Assembly: GCA_027605045.1 (NCBI GenBank)
Contig: JAQFWX010000045.1
Location: 225,876-289,875 of the forward strand
DNA: 64,000 bases
Source of the DNA: Phallus indusiatus
Taxonomy: Eukaryota; Basidiomycota; Agaricomycetes; Phallales; Phallaceae
Direction of reading: 5' to 3'
Below the pieces are notes generated by a model. The model had not been told where the DNA came from. It did no database searches and saw only the letters and a program-made list of their open reading frames with translations. Below, in pieces: positions 35,123-48,125 of the stretch (positions are counted from its first letter, which is position 1; each line of letters starts with the position of its first letter). Position numbers and translations under genes: made by a program.

Positions 35123-35815
35123 ATGTTTTTACAACTTTCAATCACTTTCGCTCTTTTGATAACGACCGTTTTGTCCCGAATTACGTCAACCAGCACGCAT
35201 ATATCAAACCATCTTGAGCAGCGCGACTACTACCCTGATTCAAACGAGATATCCTCTAGTCTTTTTTCAGGCAGAGCGACGTGGTTTTACCCTGGTCAAG
35301 GTAACAGGGTGGTATTCGGCTCAAAAAATCTGAGAAAATAACTCGTTGCTTATCAGGCGCATGTGGTGGATACGCTACGGACTCTGATTACATTGTGGCG
35401 TTAAGTCATACACAATATCAAGACGCACATTGCTACAAAAGCATTTTTGTGATAAACATGGAAACAGGCAAGGCCGCACAAGCTCATATACAAGGTATAT
35501 GATCAGTACTTTCGTGCCAAAGCTTCTCTAAGGTTGCGCCATTGACAGACAGATGCGCTGGTTGCAATTATGGAAGCATAGACATGTAAATCCCGCATTA
35601 AACCTTCACTGAAGAGAGATATGAACCAATCTTTCTTGTGCTTCAGGTCCCCTGCTCTTTTCAATTCGATAGCGGAAGGAGGATTGGATCAAGGCGTGTT
35701 TCCAGTTGCATGGCTGTTTTTGGACGACATGCCGGATGACTTCTCATATCACGATATTTTCATGCGAAGATCCTCGCAGACGGAAAGGGAATTAAACGCC
35801 ACCGCGATAAATTGA
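35123..35815 (+). CDS. Secreted DPBB (RlpA/expansin/barwin-like) protein
   Basis: Small secreted double-psi beta-barrel protein; fungal members are linked to cell-wall loosening or plant interaction, but mechanism is open. Signal peptide MFLQLSITFALLITTVLS. Four exons join to give SGRATWFYPGQG, ACGGYATDSDYIVALSHTQY, CYKSIFVIN, DRCAGCNYGSIDMSPALF and GLDQGVFPVAWLF, the usual order for this fold with its Asp/Cys motif. Introns: after CAA G at about 35300, near 35494-35550, and from about 35587 to 35646. A C-terminal extension of about 32 residues (DDMPDDFSYHDIFMRRSSQT onward) goes beyond the barrel. Stop at 35815. Confidence 0.88.
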
Positions 35816-35989
35816 TACGGCCTGCTTCACTTTTATTACCAGTTGTATACTAGAACCGAACATCGTACATATGTTGGTTGAACTCTCTTTGATGATAATT
35901 TAAACCGATGTAGCTCGTACTCGGATACTCCTCCAACGTCTCCTGTAGAGATCTGCCTGTTTCACTCTAAAAATGGACAACCTTCATTA

Positions 35990-38900
35990 CTATCTCAGGC
36001 CACATAAACAATCACAGCCCGGCACGGGGCATTCGTTATGGCGAGGTGAGGTGTCGCTGCCATAGAACCACTCGAGCATGTGAGAAGCGTGCCCACCATG
36101 CTTGCAAGTCTGACAGAAAACCAAAGCATCGTTCAACGTATCTTTTTTTAAAAAAAAATCAATGAAAAATGTCAGAAGAAGGCAAGAGGGGATCCTAACT
36201 TTTTTCAGTGCTGCCCTCAGTCATTTCCGTATCACGCTCAAGATCGTAGCCGAGCCCAAGTACAACAAGGCATATAGCACAACGAGGAAGGGAGCGTCCA
36301 CATGTCTGGCAGCAATTAACCTACAAAGGTGTGAAGTGAATTATCATGTCGGATAATCCCCAAAGAATGCTAAGCAGCGAAATACATACCCTGATTTTTC
36401 CACCATCTCCGATTCTAAGTCTGGGGCTCAAGCCCAAATTAACATTCTTCTTACAAAAGGGACATCGTATCGCAATTTGTGGCCGAGTCCAATCCAACTC
36501 TGGATGTGTTTGAATCTGAGCCTGGGTCTGCCCCTGAGCAGACGAGACGTGAGGGTGCTGGTGTGGAACAGTATGAGAATGGATGTCTTCCCACTCCCGG
36601 TCTAGTGTGTCTCTCATGATCTTCCCTCTTGAAATATCGAATTGACACCGGAAGTAAAACATTTGCCACATATCAAGTGAATTCCTGTAGGCCTCTATCC
36701 ATCTCTGTGCCCAAATTCGCGCTTCCGTGGCAGAAGACATCACTGTTAGCGAAGCAAGAATAGAGGCAGTCTGGACATCTCCCGTCGTATCAACATAACC
36801 TTGGATCACTTCAAATCCTAAGGGTGTCAAGCCGGTGAGTATGACACCTTCTATATCTCCTCGCTGTCGAAATGTATCAGTCAGCCGGCGAAGATAGGAC
36901 GAGAGAGATCTGTCGTCTAGAAAACGGAAAGCAATTGCAAGGCGTTCGCGGAGCGGGAGAGACTCCTCTTGGAGAATATCTGACCAGTCGTCGAGTGCGA
37001 CATGAGTCAGCATAACACGGATATAGGGATCCTAGAACCTGAAATGAGGATAACATTCGAGCAGCTCAACAAGAACGGACAAACCTCAATTCGAACGATT
37101 AACCGATTATAATGCTCCCTCACCTGGTTGGATGTACCTTGTTGTACAAGGAGAGCCGCGATTGTACCGGACATGATACGCAACCTTTCATCTGAGGTAA
37201 ATTTTATTAGAGTGAGGGACGGAAGAACTCGTCACCGTCGAGACATACCATCGCTTCGCATTAAACACTCAATAGCTTTATCCTGATGGTTGATGAATAG
37301 TAACCAACATGCTGCTCGAGTAAGTTGGCCGTCTCTTTCCCATCTAATAAATAAATAACATGAGAGATTTTGATAGATACAAAAGCTTGATAGACTTACT
37401 GCGCACAAGCGTTCAACAGGTCTTGGTCGCTCAAACACCATCCACAAAGGAGTAAACAAAGCTTGCGTTGGACGGGTTTTGATGTAGGAGCTGCGATCTT
37501 CACATTTGATGATGCTGTCAAGACTAAACCAATATGGATTTTGACATGATTTATAAATGGGACTATCCTTACCATCGTCATCTAGAATTCTGTCTTTCTC
37601 GTTTCGAATGTAATACCCGCTCAGGACTTGTAGCGCAGCCGTATAATCACTAGAAGGGGAATGACTTCGGTACATTGACATAGGTGTCGATAAGGTACTT
37701 GAAGTAGAAGTAGACGTAGGGTTTCGAGATCGGCTATGCCCGCGACTCGGATTCCTCACATGTTCGTTGTCTTGCGACAAGTGTATATCGGAGGATGCTT
37801 CCGGAGACACTGTTTCTTTATTCTTTTCCCTGCCGCCATCCCTTTCTTTTTGCAAGTGCTTCGCCTTTGCTTCGGCTGGGAATCCTTCCCAAATTCCATA
37901 CACTCCCTGATACGAGAAATTGAAACCATGAATTCTAGGATGGCGTGAAAGAAGCGTTCGGGATGCTGAACAACAAGGTTTAGATGATCCCATATGGACC
38001 TGGGGAGGAACAACGTACACTCAATCCAAGTCCAAAGCTCATATAGGGTATCTGTATAAAACGTATCTGATTTAACTATATTAGCGTTGAGATCCAGCTG
38101 TAAAACCGTTGTTAGGCCTAGCGAGCCAATGATACACGAAAACCTCACACTATCAAGACCATATCCTTTAACGGCTCTTCGCTTCATGACCATGGACACA
38201 TCGTCCATAATAGTACGACGACTTGAGCGTTCACCAGTTGAAAGTTTCCCTTTAGAAATAGAACGTCGAGAGCGAGCAGCTGCGGAGCCTTGTCCATGGG
38301 TTGGAACTTGCGCAGCATAGGCATCCACAGCAATAGTTCTCCCCCGACTTTCATTAGGATCTGCTTCCTTTTCGACGAGGAGTGTCAGTGCACCCGGACG
38401 CGGTGTCTGAAGAAGATCCGTGGTAGAGTTTGAGAGTGGAAAGCGTTTAAGCGAAGAAGGACGAGAAGGAGCATGAAAGTCACCCTGTCTTTGTCGCCCA
38501 AACTTTTTGTCTTTTCCTCTGAAGGATAGCCCACTTAAACTTCCAGCCAGGTCCTCTGTATCTTCCTCGTCTCTAGGCTGATAAACTCTATAGCCCCTTC
38601 CAAAATTGACAGATAATTCTCCACGTGCACTCCACTGAGGTACGGGAGCGTCGTATATTGTTTGCATATCTAGTTCACCATCTTTGGTTAAGACCGCAAT
38701 TGCCATCGACACCGTTTGTCCGTGCTTTTCGTCCGACTTGGAACTCCATCCCCAATGAGAAGGATGCGGAATGGAGGTAAAAGATGCAAGAGGGCGGAAG
38801 AAACGAGACGCTGCGGCAAGATGAGATTAACAACGATAGCACCACTCGGAAAGTAAATAGTATGCGTACATGTCCGTGTGTTTCGTAAGATAATATACTC

Positions 38901-40294
38901 TGTTTTGATAGATGGTTTAGTATTGCTTGTCAAGAACGGACGCGTTGTAGATGATTCCTCTGCGGTGGAGGACAAACTTGCGGCGGGGGTGGTAGTAGGT
39001 GAGGAAGATGACCAAGGCAATCTCGCCAACTTGGAAATCCTACTAGTTCCTTCACCTTGCCCTGTCTGCGTGTGGTTTTGACCACGAGTATTGCCTTGCC
39101 TGCCCGATATAGTTATATCGTAATCCCATCGTTCTTCAACAGTGGCACGAATGGTATCCCAAAAGCGAACAGCATATGCATCTTTCTCGAGCGAAAGAAT
39201 CGACCCACGGCGAGTCTTACTAAACTCAATAGCGGTGATTGGATTGGTATCTCCACCATCAGCTAAAGCATCTTTTTCGGAAAAGCTCAGCACCGGACTA
39301 GTGAAATATCTATAATCCCACATCCTCACGACCCCATCTTCACTGAATGAGGCAAACTGGTGGTGATCGAAGGGATTAGTACAAAGACCATAAACTGATT
39401 TTGTCGCAATGGATTGAGGGTTTAGTGAGGCTGTTGAAGGAGCCGCAGTCCCTGGTCCGGATGAACTTGTGTTTAAACCACCGGTGAAACCGACCATGCC
39501 GGATGGGCTTCTCAAGTCAAATAACCGAATCCATCGGTGGCTTACACCCGCCACGATTAAATCAGTGGTATGGGGCATGAATGAAAGAGAAGTGACCGTT
39601 TCTGTATGAAGCCATTGTTGGATAATATTTCTGTCATAGCGCGGAATATTGGGAGGTATATTGGAAGGCAACAGTGGGTCAGAACGCGTGAACAACAGAG
39701 CCTTTGGTGTGAATTCGTCAGGAGGGGTTTGCAATGGAGTCAAAGTATCGTCTGCTCTCCCTCCAGCCATTTTCGGGGTAAACACCTTCGAGGATGTGGT
39801 CTCAATATCCCAGATCACCAAGCTCGGTTCACCTCGGACCTTGTCTAGTCCTACAGCCAAATAGTTTGGATCATAACTTGAGAATGCAAGTGCATTACAG
39901 GCACGGGATGACCGGGAAGGCAAAGACGAGACTGCAGGACTGCGAAGTGTATTTGGAGGGTGTGTAATAGAGAATCTCAAGAGTTCGACTTTCCCCTGTG
40001 TTGTCCCGACTGCTATGAGGTCCGTATCTAGGGGATGAGGTGAGAGAGCAAAGCACTACGAAAGACATCTTTAATCATTGAGAATCACAAAATTCACTCA
40101 TTCCCTACCTTCATATGAATTAAGTCACCCAGAGTCGTAACTTCTGCAATTTCGGAGCTGCCATCCCAATCGTAGACTTTGATCTGGCCCACAGAAGTGC
40201 CCCCAGCATTCCCTACATTACCTGCACCTCCAATAGCAAATCTACGGGGTTTGGTAGGGTGCCATACAATTCTCTTCGAGTCTGATTGAACCAT
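35990..40294 (-). CDS. sea4: Mios/Sea4 homologue, GATOR2/SEACAT subunit
   Basis: WD40 protein of the SEACAT/GATOR2 complex at the vacuole or lysosome, which controls TORC1 in response to amino acids. Starts at 40294 (MVQSDSKRIVWHPTKPRRF). The N-terminal propeller includes RACNALAFSSYDPNYLAVGL, SLVIWDIETT, RWIRLFDLRS and EDGVVRMWDYRYF. The middle is helical, with DGQLTRAACWLL. The C-terminus carries the zinc-binding module: IRCPFCKKNVNLG, NCCQTCGRSLPRCAICLVVL and FCQTCKHGGHASHMLEWFY, ending NECPVPGCDCLCGLR, matching the metazoan Mios layout. Stop at 35990. Introns include one at about 38809-38870 that restores frame. Low-complexity Ser/Thr tracts separate propeller and helical parts. Confidence 0.92.
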
Positions 40295-41063
40295 AATGCT
40301 CTGAGTGGCTTGGTATGTTCAGAGATATTCAGAGGTCAATCAGCAATCAGTAGCTAGAAAGAAAAGTAGGATTTATCCTGGTAATAATAAGCATTTGGCG
40401 TTAGGTTTTTATTTACTGTGTTTTTCGGAAAAAAATACCATTGATAGGGATTTAGCAGATCGGACAATGCCATTACTGACGTAATGCGAAGGGTCGAGTC
40501 CTGACTTGTACTAAGCGCTAAGCTCTATTCTGTTAAAATCAAGTTAAAACAGATGGAGAAAGAGTCGGTGTTCAATAAAATATAGCAAGCAGATCAAGAG
40601 TGGGATGGAAATGATTGGGGAATTCCAAAGCCGCGGGAGAGGGGCATACTAGAGGTGAGCGGCGAAACCGCGGTGCGCGAAAGGAGTTATTGGAGTGAGA
40701 TTGTCTGTCGCGGTAGGGTTAGAGTTACTTGCGACTGGACTCGGAATTGCAATAATTTATCGCTGTGTTTTTCTACATGTTTATTGTTCGTCTAGTACAT
40801 TTAAAGGACTTTGGATGTAGTCAGAGCCCTTGCACCTGCGTGAGTCAAGCTGCAGTTTCCTGGGTCACCAACTCAATCAATATGTAATTGCTTGTAATCG
40901 CACTGAAAGTGTTTTCCCAGCTGGAGAACTTTTCTCTCGACTTCTTCGTAAGGAAAAGAACCGAACCTCAAGGTAGGCTGGAATCATACGTCCAAGAAAA
41001 ACGAACCCCAGATCGCTTCAAAATGTAAAAGTACATACATATACGGGCATCACAATTTGCTTT
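40295..41063. other. Intergenic region, no gene seen
   Basis: About 770 bp between the start of the Mios gene and the end of the GH92 gene. No coding-like frame; presumably the Mios promoter and GH92 3' UTR. Confidence 0.35.
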
Positions 41064-44000
41064 TCAATACTTGAAACCTCCTGTACCAAGTGAGTCCGGT
41101 ATAACCCTATCTCCCTGACCACATCCCATAGCATTTTCGAGATTATTGGTAACTTTGATTACAATCCGTGAACTTCTCGCCACTAAATCTTCGAAAGAAA
41201 TCCAGCATCTTGAAGCACTGGGAACACCGTTAATTGTAATGCTCTCAACTAGAATACGGCTGGAGTTCGGGGGAACGGCTTGAACACCTGTCGGGTCAAA
41301 ACTGTCAACTATGACAGTTGTTGATGTCCCGAAGAAGTCATTTTTCAAGGTATACTGAGATACGAGTGGTGAACCGATCAAAAGTTGTGTTGAAGACGGA
41401 ACAGGGTACATCCCGAGAATGTGGAAAAGTAGCAGTGCGGCCATTGCTCCACTGTCATCATTACCCGGGAGCTAAAAGAAAAGGCAGACAGTTTAGACAA
41501 GAAAAACCAACGATAACTATAAAATAAATTCAACTAACACCACCAATTCCTGTATTGAAATTCTCAAACACGACTTTCCGAACCCTTTGAGCGGATAAAT
41601 CGGGTCGATTAGCATAATGATAATTCCAGGCCATTTGAAATCCCGGTTCATTTCCTGCCAAAAAATAGCCTTTATTGAAGTAATGCTCTCTGCGGCGGTG
41701 TGAAAAGTGAACGAAAATCGTAAGGGCATCAGCACTCACACCCGCGTTACGAATGTCTCTGGTCCGCCCATCAATTGTACAACTGTCGCCATGCTTTGTG
41801 GTGCAAAAAAGCTATACTCCCTTTGAAAAGTAGTATCAAGCTCGGTTCGATAACGATTACTGGACCGAACACACTTACCACGAGGATGCTAGCAGTCGCA
41901 ACAGAAACACACGTCACTTAAATTCGGTCATTGTACAAGTCTGACTTACATTCGTAAAATCCAACGTTGTTGTCTGTGCCCCTAGCGCATGAGTGACCAA
42001 CAGTATCCAAAGGAGAACAGTCAACAGGATCAGTATAAACAAAAGTTCCATTCTACATAGACAATTTAGAATTCATTCAAAGATATAGTGATCAAACGCT
42101 GTAAAACCTACAGGTAATCTCTTCTGCGAGAACCCTGTAAACCCGTCGCTAGTGACATTAGGGTCCCATACGTTAACAAAATTCATAGACCGATTTGCGT
42201 ATTTCTGAATGGTGGCCTCTGGCTTGTTCAACACTATACTCGCTTGGCGCACTGCAAAGTCTCCAAGAGCGTACTGGATGCAAAATTCTTAGTAAATTAT
42301 CAAAGGGACTTTAAAAAATTGTAATGAAACAAACCTCCAAAGATCGGGAGGCTTCTCTAGTTTCCAGACCGGTGGAAAGAGGGTCATCATAATCTGTGGG
42401 TATGTACCCAAACAATTTCCACGCAGTATTTTGACGTCCAACTAATCGAGTTATAAAATATGAACAAAAAAATTATAGGATATGACTCACCCGTATACCA
42501 ATTTGGAGGCTATAGAAAATTGACATTATATCTGTTGGAGGACATTTAAAACTCCTGGAGAAATGTGACGTACTGTGTTCTCGGCTGTATCAACCAAAGC
42601 TTGCCACAAATCTTCCAAAGGCACGCCAAGCTCATCTGAATATTTGCCGTATTTAATTGCAAAGTCACCTAAAATGGGCATTCCGTCCGAACCCCCCTGT
42701 ACGTAACCTCTATATTTATTGAAGTATCAATAATTGTGCCACGAAAGACCGCATATATGCACTGACGCTTGGGTGTTGGAACGGCACTCGGGAATATATC
42801 CTAGTCTCAATTCAGCTATAATAATTGGGAATTGCCATTTTGTCATTACCAGTATGTCTCCACCCATCTACATATGCATTGACAATGTTTGACCATTCCC
42901 GTGGTGACAGAAGAGACAACATCGGATGAACAGTACGGAAGGTATCCCAAGAGCTTCATATTATTAAAAACATTTGGTGGATCTATGAAAAGAAAGCATG
43001 CTTACCAGAACATAGCATCAAAAAAGGATATGTGTTGTCCCAGTAGGGGTTTTCGTCTGTGAAATTTGCAGGAACTAGAGCAGAGCGATAAAGCTGCGGG
43101 TCAATTAATTCTTCAGTATTTTCTATCTGAGCCAGACAATGGTTACCGATGAATATAGTAGCTCAACAACGGTCTGATTTTCCGTTTTGGTGTCAATTAC
43201 GATACGCTGCAATACATCTTCCCACAAGTTCTGAGACGCGCTTTGTACTGAATTCCAATCCCATTGAGCAGACGATTTCCGGGTAGGCTTGAGTGTTGGA
43301 ATCTCGGCTTCCGCATTTTGACATGCCCTTTCGCTGCTTAAGAATGATACTCCAAATCGAGCTACGATTGTGTTGTCTTGCGGATTGGGGTTCACTTGGA
43401 GTAACAGTCCACCCTCAAAGTTGATCGGTGAAGACGCCGCTTCGTACGGAAATGAGAGTGTCACAGAATTCGAGGTGATATTCGCATTAATATATGTTCC
43501 GTATGAGGTACTGTTATTCTGAGAAATGGATACGGCTGAGGGAATATCGTAGCAGGCGTAGACTGTGTAGTTACTCGGTCCATAACTCTAGCGTGATATA
43601 TGAATATTCATGCGATCAAGAAAATTTTTTGAATATAATCGAAAGCACCTGTAGGAACGTTCCCCCGAGCATTACGCGGCCGCTTTGGGGCGAGTACTGC
43701 ACGCTTCCACCTTGGAAAGAGCGTTGTAAGTCATTCGTGAGGTCAACAACGACATAGGCGCTGTCATTCTGAGACGAAGTATAGTTCTCGTATGTGAATT
43801 TAATCAAACCAGCCCGTCTAGTAGAAGTTGTTTCAATTTTAACATTGTTTTCCAGTGTCGACGTAAAATATCCAGGGCTTGCAGCTGATGGGAAAAAATT
43901 CAGATAGGTTTCTGTCAAAAATGGCTATATAGATCACATACCATCTGTATTAGGGACTCTGGCCAGCTTGCGACTGTTAAGTTGAACCGGACAAGACTCA

Positions 44001-44467
44001 AATTCACAATTTCTAACAGGAAACAAAGGGAAGTTTCCGTATCCTCCATCTGTATTTCCGCCAGTTCCTTCGTCATGAAGTAAAGATATACCTATTTTAA
44101 CAAAATTAAGTCCCTATGATGTTAAGAAGTATCTGACACTGTACCGGTAATGTCCCCGTCCAAACTAATATAACCCGCTTGACGTGGAGCAATGTCCACA
44201 TCTATACCAACCTGTACAGGAACATGAATAAATGAATACGAATCTGATGAAACGATTGCTCACTTTCGCCATAGCATGAGGTATAGCAGCACCGGGAAAT
44301 GCGTTTCCACCACTGCCCCCATCTGCGCCTGTCTCTGTTCCAATGAAGAGATTAACCAAAGAGGTCAATTCCACATGATTAGATGTGGAATTGGATGTCG
44401 CCGAGGTACATGTTATTGCTAGTACCACTGACAGCAACTGAGTTAAATGATGGAATTGAGAAACCAT
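41064..44467 (-). CDS. Secreted GH92 alpha-mannosidase
   Basis: Calcium-dependent exo-acting alpha-mannosidase of glycoside hydrolase family 92, expected to trim mannose from fungal or host glycans outside the cell. Signal peptide at the start (MVSQFHHLTQLLSVVLAITC, ATG at 44467). Family blocks in order: LVNLFIGTETGADGGSGGN, FPGAAIPHAMAKVG, ISLLHDEGTGGNTDGGYGNF, NPYWDNTYPFFDAMFCSWDT, HPMLSLLSPREWSNIVNAYV, GWRHTGYIPECRSN, GSDGMPILGDFAIKYGK, NEPGFQMAWNYHYANRPDLS and LPGNDDSGAMAALLLFHILG, the last two being the best-known active-site segments. Many short introns. Stop at 41064. Numerous NxS/T sequons fit a secreted glycoprotein. Confidence 0.93.
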
Positions 44468-45081
44468 TTTGTGAACCGTTTGAAGTCAGTTCAGTATCTC
44501 AGCTCATGAACGATTATTACACGTACATTTATACCAAAGATACGCGACGTTCTTCTAATTCGGTAATATACCACCGTATAATCATCGAAGAGGATATGCT
44601 ATCACGATGAAAAACCGTGACTACCCTCCATATGGTTCGTGTCAAACGTTCCAAATTATCCATCGCCTTTTTGGGTCCACGTGTATTGTACTCAGTCAGT
44701 GGTGGAGCCTAAACATAAATTCTTCTAGAACGAGAATCTCTAATCAGACGCGGACCGGTGGTCATTGGTGGTCATTAGTGTGGAGAGAAGCTGGAGCAAT
44801 TTCCTTCGGCAAACCCTGCCGAACTTGTTGACGTCGAACCATGCTTTGCCAACGTGGTCGTGAAAAGAGACGGGAGTGTCAGGTTTTGGTTTAGTTTGGT
44901 GTGACGAAGGTGACTGGTGGCGTACGGTGGCGAGTCGGCGACGTGTCCCCGACGGTGTATCCAATGCGATTGTGTGCGACGCGATTTATGTAAGAAACGC
45001 GTCGCGAATGCTCTTATATTACGAATGGCAACAATACAAAATCAAGAGACATGAACATAGTGCAACCAGCTAGTATATATG
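44468..45081. other. Intergenic region, no gene seen
   Basis: About 610 bp. Local direct repeat GGTGGTCATT appears twice near 44758-44777. No coding-like frame supported. Confidence 0.3.
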
Positions 45082-45605
45082 TCAGTCAACCCATGGCCTC
45101 CATGCGGGATCATCTTCGGTTTCAAGCACTTCTTTGAGTTTGTCGTATCTTTCCTTGTTTAGAAGAGGATCAAGCGGATTTTGTTCGTTCGTAGTGAGGA
45201 TGATGCACATGCAATACGCCCCGTCAATACGTAAGCCACGAAATTCAGCATCCAACCTGACGCCAGCCTTCTTCAGCACCAATTTACGTGCTCGCCGTAT
45301 AGTGGCCATTCTGATATCGCAACCGAAAGGGTGTGGAAAGAATGGACCGGTAGGTGCACACCCGTTTTCGACTCCCCAGCCGTACAACCATCCACATTCC
45401 ATCACATAGCCATAAAACATTGACTTGGTCATTCCTTGAAGTGACAAAGAATAAAACACGAATTACAGATGCAAAAGTGCTTCATACCTGTGGTAGTACA
45501 AAGATACGGTAGTTCAGTTGAGGGATGAACGTGAACGTTTGAATCTTGGTGTGAAATGACTGTGGCGACGTAGCGACGTGGGGCGTTCTTAGGTCCAGAT
45601 GCCAT
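45082..45605 (-). CDS. Orphan hypothetical protein
   Basis: Unrecognised protein of about 157 residues in two exons. Exon 1 from ATG 45605 reads MASGPKNAPRRYVATVISHQ and ends in TELPYLCTTT. The intron (donor GTATGAAGC near 45489, acceptor CACTTCAAG) leads into GMTKSMFYGYVMECGWLYGW. Distinct blocks: GPFFPHPFGCDIRMATIRRA, RKLVLKKAGVRLDAEFRGLR and CIILTTNEQNPLDPLLNKER, ending DPAWRPWVD. No signal peptide or membrane segment. A decayed paralogue lies 0.5 kb downstream on the same strand in sequence order (46075-46430). I cannot assign a function. Confidence 0.6.
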
Positions 45606-46074
45606 AAGATGCCATCGAGTCCCAGTCAGATACTAAGCTAGAGGACCCATGGTATGTCATGTGGAAGATTGTTTCCGTTGAATTGACTAGAGGCTGCCCA
45701 AATCTTCACGTCGCACCGCAATGCACCCTTTGGCTTGGATCATCTTCCGGCGACACGACAACTAATAAGGGTGAGCCCGAGTCCGAGCCTGAGCTTGGGC
45801 CTGTCGCTCCCAACCTACGCTCACATCGCAAAATAGTACTCGTAGTACACGACGTTTGCGGAAAACCGCGAAGACGCAAAAAAGTCACGGCGGAGAATAT
45901 AGCAACGGCAGGAAGCCGACGGCCTAGACGCAGACAAGGCTAGTAAGGCTGTTGATGAGCTTATCATAGATAATGCTGGAATGCTGGAATGGCCCCTTGC
46001 TGAAGTGTGAAAAATATACTTCAACCTTTTTCCGTGCGAATTGACCAGCATACAGGACAGGATGTACATTTCGT
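45606..46074. other. Intergenic region between orphan gene and its decayed paralogue
   Basis: About 470 bp; no supported gene. Confidence 0.3.
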
Positions 46075-46430
46075 CGTGATTCGCCAAAGTTCTGTTTCCG
46101 TACACCTCTTTGAGTTTGTCGGATCTCCTTTGTCTAAGAGAGGTATGAAGGATTTTTTTTCATTCGTAGTGAGGACGAGCACATCTGGTACGCTGCCTCA
46201 ATAAGTAAGTGATGACAATCAACACCCAACCCAAGACCGATCCTCTGCAGCATCAGATTACATGCTTTCTTTACAGTAATCTTTCTGATGTCGCAACCGA
46301 ACGGGTGTGGAGGGAATGAACGAGTAGACTTGCACTCGGTTTCGACCGCCAAGTCAATGGGAAACACGTTCAAGCAGCAACCCATTCAATTAAGTAACAA
46401 GTTTTGAACTATAGACATCGTGACGCCTTG
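46075..46430 (-). pseudogene. Decayed paralogue of the orphan gene
   Basis: On the minus strand GVTMSIVQNLLLN is followed by an in-frame stop, then MGCCLNVF and RSFPPHPFGCDIRKITVKKA, which parallel the FFPHPFGCDIRMATIRRA block of the gene at 45082. The run of eight A near 46152-46159 shifts the frame: the continuation LTTNEKKSFIPLLDKG matches LTTNEQNPLDPLLNKE only in another frame. With a stop and a frameshift it is not functional. Confidence 0.7.
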
Positions 46431-46659
46431 AGAGCAGATGAAATTTGATCGGAGAATGTCGTATGGAGAATTCGAAATTGGCTTGGAAAAGGTTGTTGCC
46501 CCTTGGGATATTGTGGAACATCAAAACTTTTCCGAACGGATCAGCAGTCCTATGTTAGCATTTGAACGCTATAATACCAAAAATAGAACCATCGCGAATA
46601 TCTAGGAGAAATGGTGGATAGTTATATCTGTACTCCGATCTCGTACCTATGTTGGATTT

Positions 46660-47900
46660 CATTGTAAGGGGAAAGCAAAATTAACATGATGATTATATGG
46701 ATTCGTGATTGATAGAATGATGCCATACAGAGTCTTGTCTGATTCCACTGTCAACCCAAATCCCATTCCGATATGACAAAAAGAATACCCTACAACCAAG
46801 GGTGTTGAACGCTAAGGTCTGGTGTTTAGTCTCTGAGGTCAGATTTGTTTCCGTCAATTGCCAACAGTCGCCGTGCTTCTCGAAAAAGTAACCGGAATCG
46901 AGACTACCCACGCCACACGATACGGAATTCAAAAGCAAACGAATTGCTAGACACCTCGATATCTATATTCACGACTTCCATTAAGCATTGGCATTACCGC
47001 TTGGGCTTTCCGAGGTCAGCAAGTATGATGTAACAAATACCCACGAATATTGTATGTTTTTATACTTGAAAACTCGCTCCACCGCCCACCGGAATTGATG
47101 CTGCCAGTGAGGCCTAGTGAGGTATAGCGGAGACTCGGGAGCGGCTGGAAAGCGCTCACTCCATTGAAATGCTCAGTGTAACCGCGAACTTCTTGAAGTT
47201 ATGCTGCACAGCGCCTACTAGTGGTGTACAGATTTCACCTTAATCTTCGAAAACATTCTCCGTTTTTTTTTCTGAAGATTCTTTGGTTCCGACTTTAGCG
47301 CATCGTTTGTTCCGATTGGCGTCAATTCACAGATCTAGCGATCTACCAGAAGGTATCTTCAATTGTGGTTGTGGCTGCCAAAGAACAATTGGGCTGCGCA
47401 GGTATTAGTCCCTCAGAGGACAGCTGTATGCCGTATTTGTATCCAGATGAATTTCGATGTAAAAAGGTACATACATCTCGACATTCACTAGCTCGTTGAT
47501 CATTCCGCTGGCGTATTCGATGCTTCCGATAGAAATGAAAAGAATAATCAGCTGCCACCAAAGTGATATGATTCCCAGTGCTTTCCAAGGGGACAACTTA
47601 GAAGAAGTAGTACTGAGATTGGATGGTTGCATTCCGGAACTATATACCCCCGGTGTTCGGACCGAAAACTTGTTGAATGTTCCATCTGCAAAAGCAAGTC
47701 GCTCGCTATTCTTTGCCCAAGAGAAGAGTCAGATCGAATCGTTCTCATCGACGACCAGTCTATAGAGTTACATACACACCACTGTCTTAGGTATCACAAT
47801 TATTCGTCAAAGTTACACCAGCACTGAATTCATTTCGGAATCTCTCGACATTGTCATCTGGATCCCTATTCAAACGATGCATGTCCTATCAGCGGATTGG
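46660..47900 (-). other. Unresolved coding-like frames
   Basis: Several minus-strand frames look coding over short spans: MHRLNRDPDDNVERF near 47880, SSLGQRIASDLLLQMEHSTS near 47700, a hydrophobic segment ISLWWQLIILFISIGSIEYA near 47530, and HGDCWQLTETNLTSETKHQT near 46860 ending with a stop at 46693. They might be exons of one gene, but I could not find introns that connect them all, and no family is recognised. The remaining 46431-46659 and 47901-48125 hold nothing I can name. Confidence 0.25.
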
Positions 47901-48125
47901 GTTAACGTTCAGATTGAAATGGAGTCTCGCGCAGGTTGTACTTTCGATGTTCGGGAATGAAACCTTCGCCAAATTTCAAGCAACGACATATTATTTTTAG
48001 TGACGTCGGGTGCAAAGAATCCCACAGTCGGCAATCTCGGGTCGTTCATTACTCAATGTGGATATCTAAAATAATGTTGCGCTCTTTGCTCTGTTTCTCT
48101 ATTCAGCTTCAAAAAAGAGAAGGTC

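Noticed and set aside
40480..40540. tRNA-like T-arm (GGTCGAGTCC)
   Set aside because: No matching acceptor stem, D arm or anticodon stem around it.
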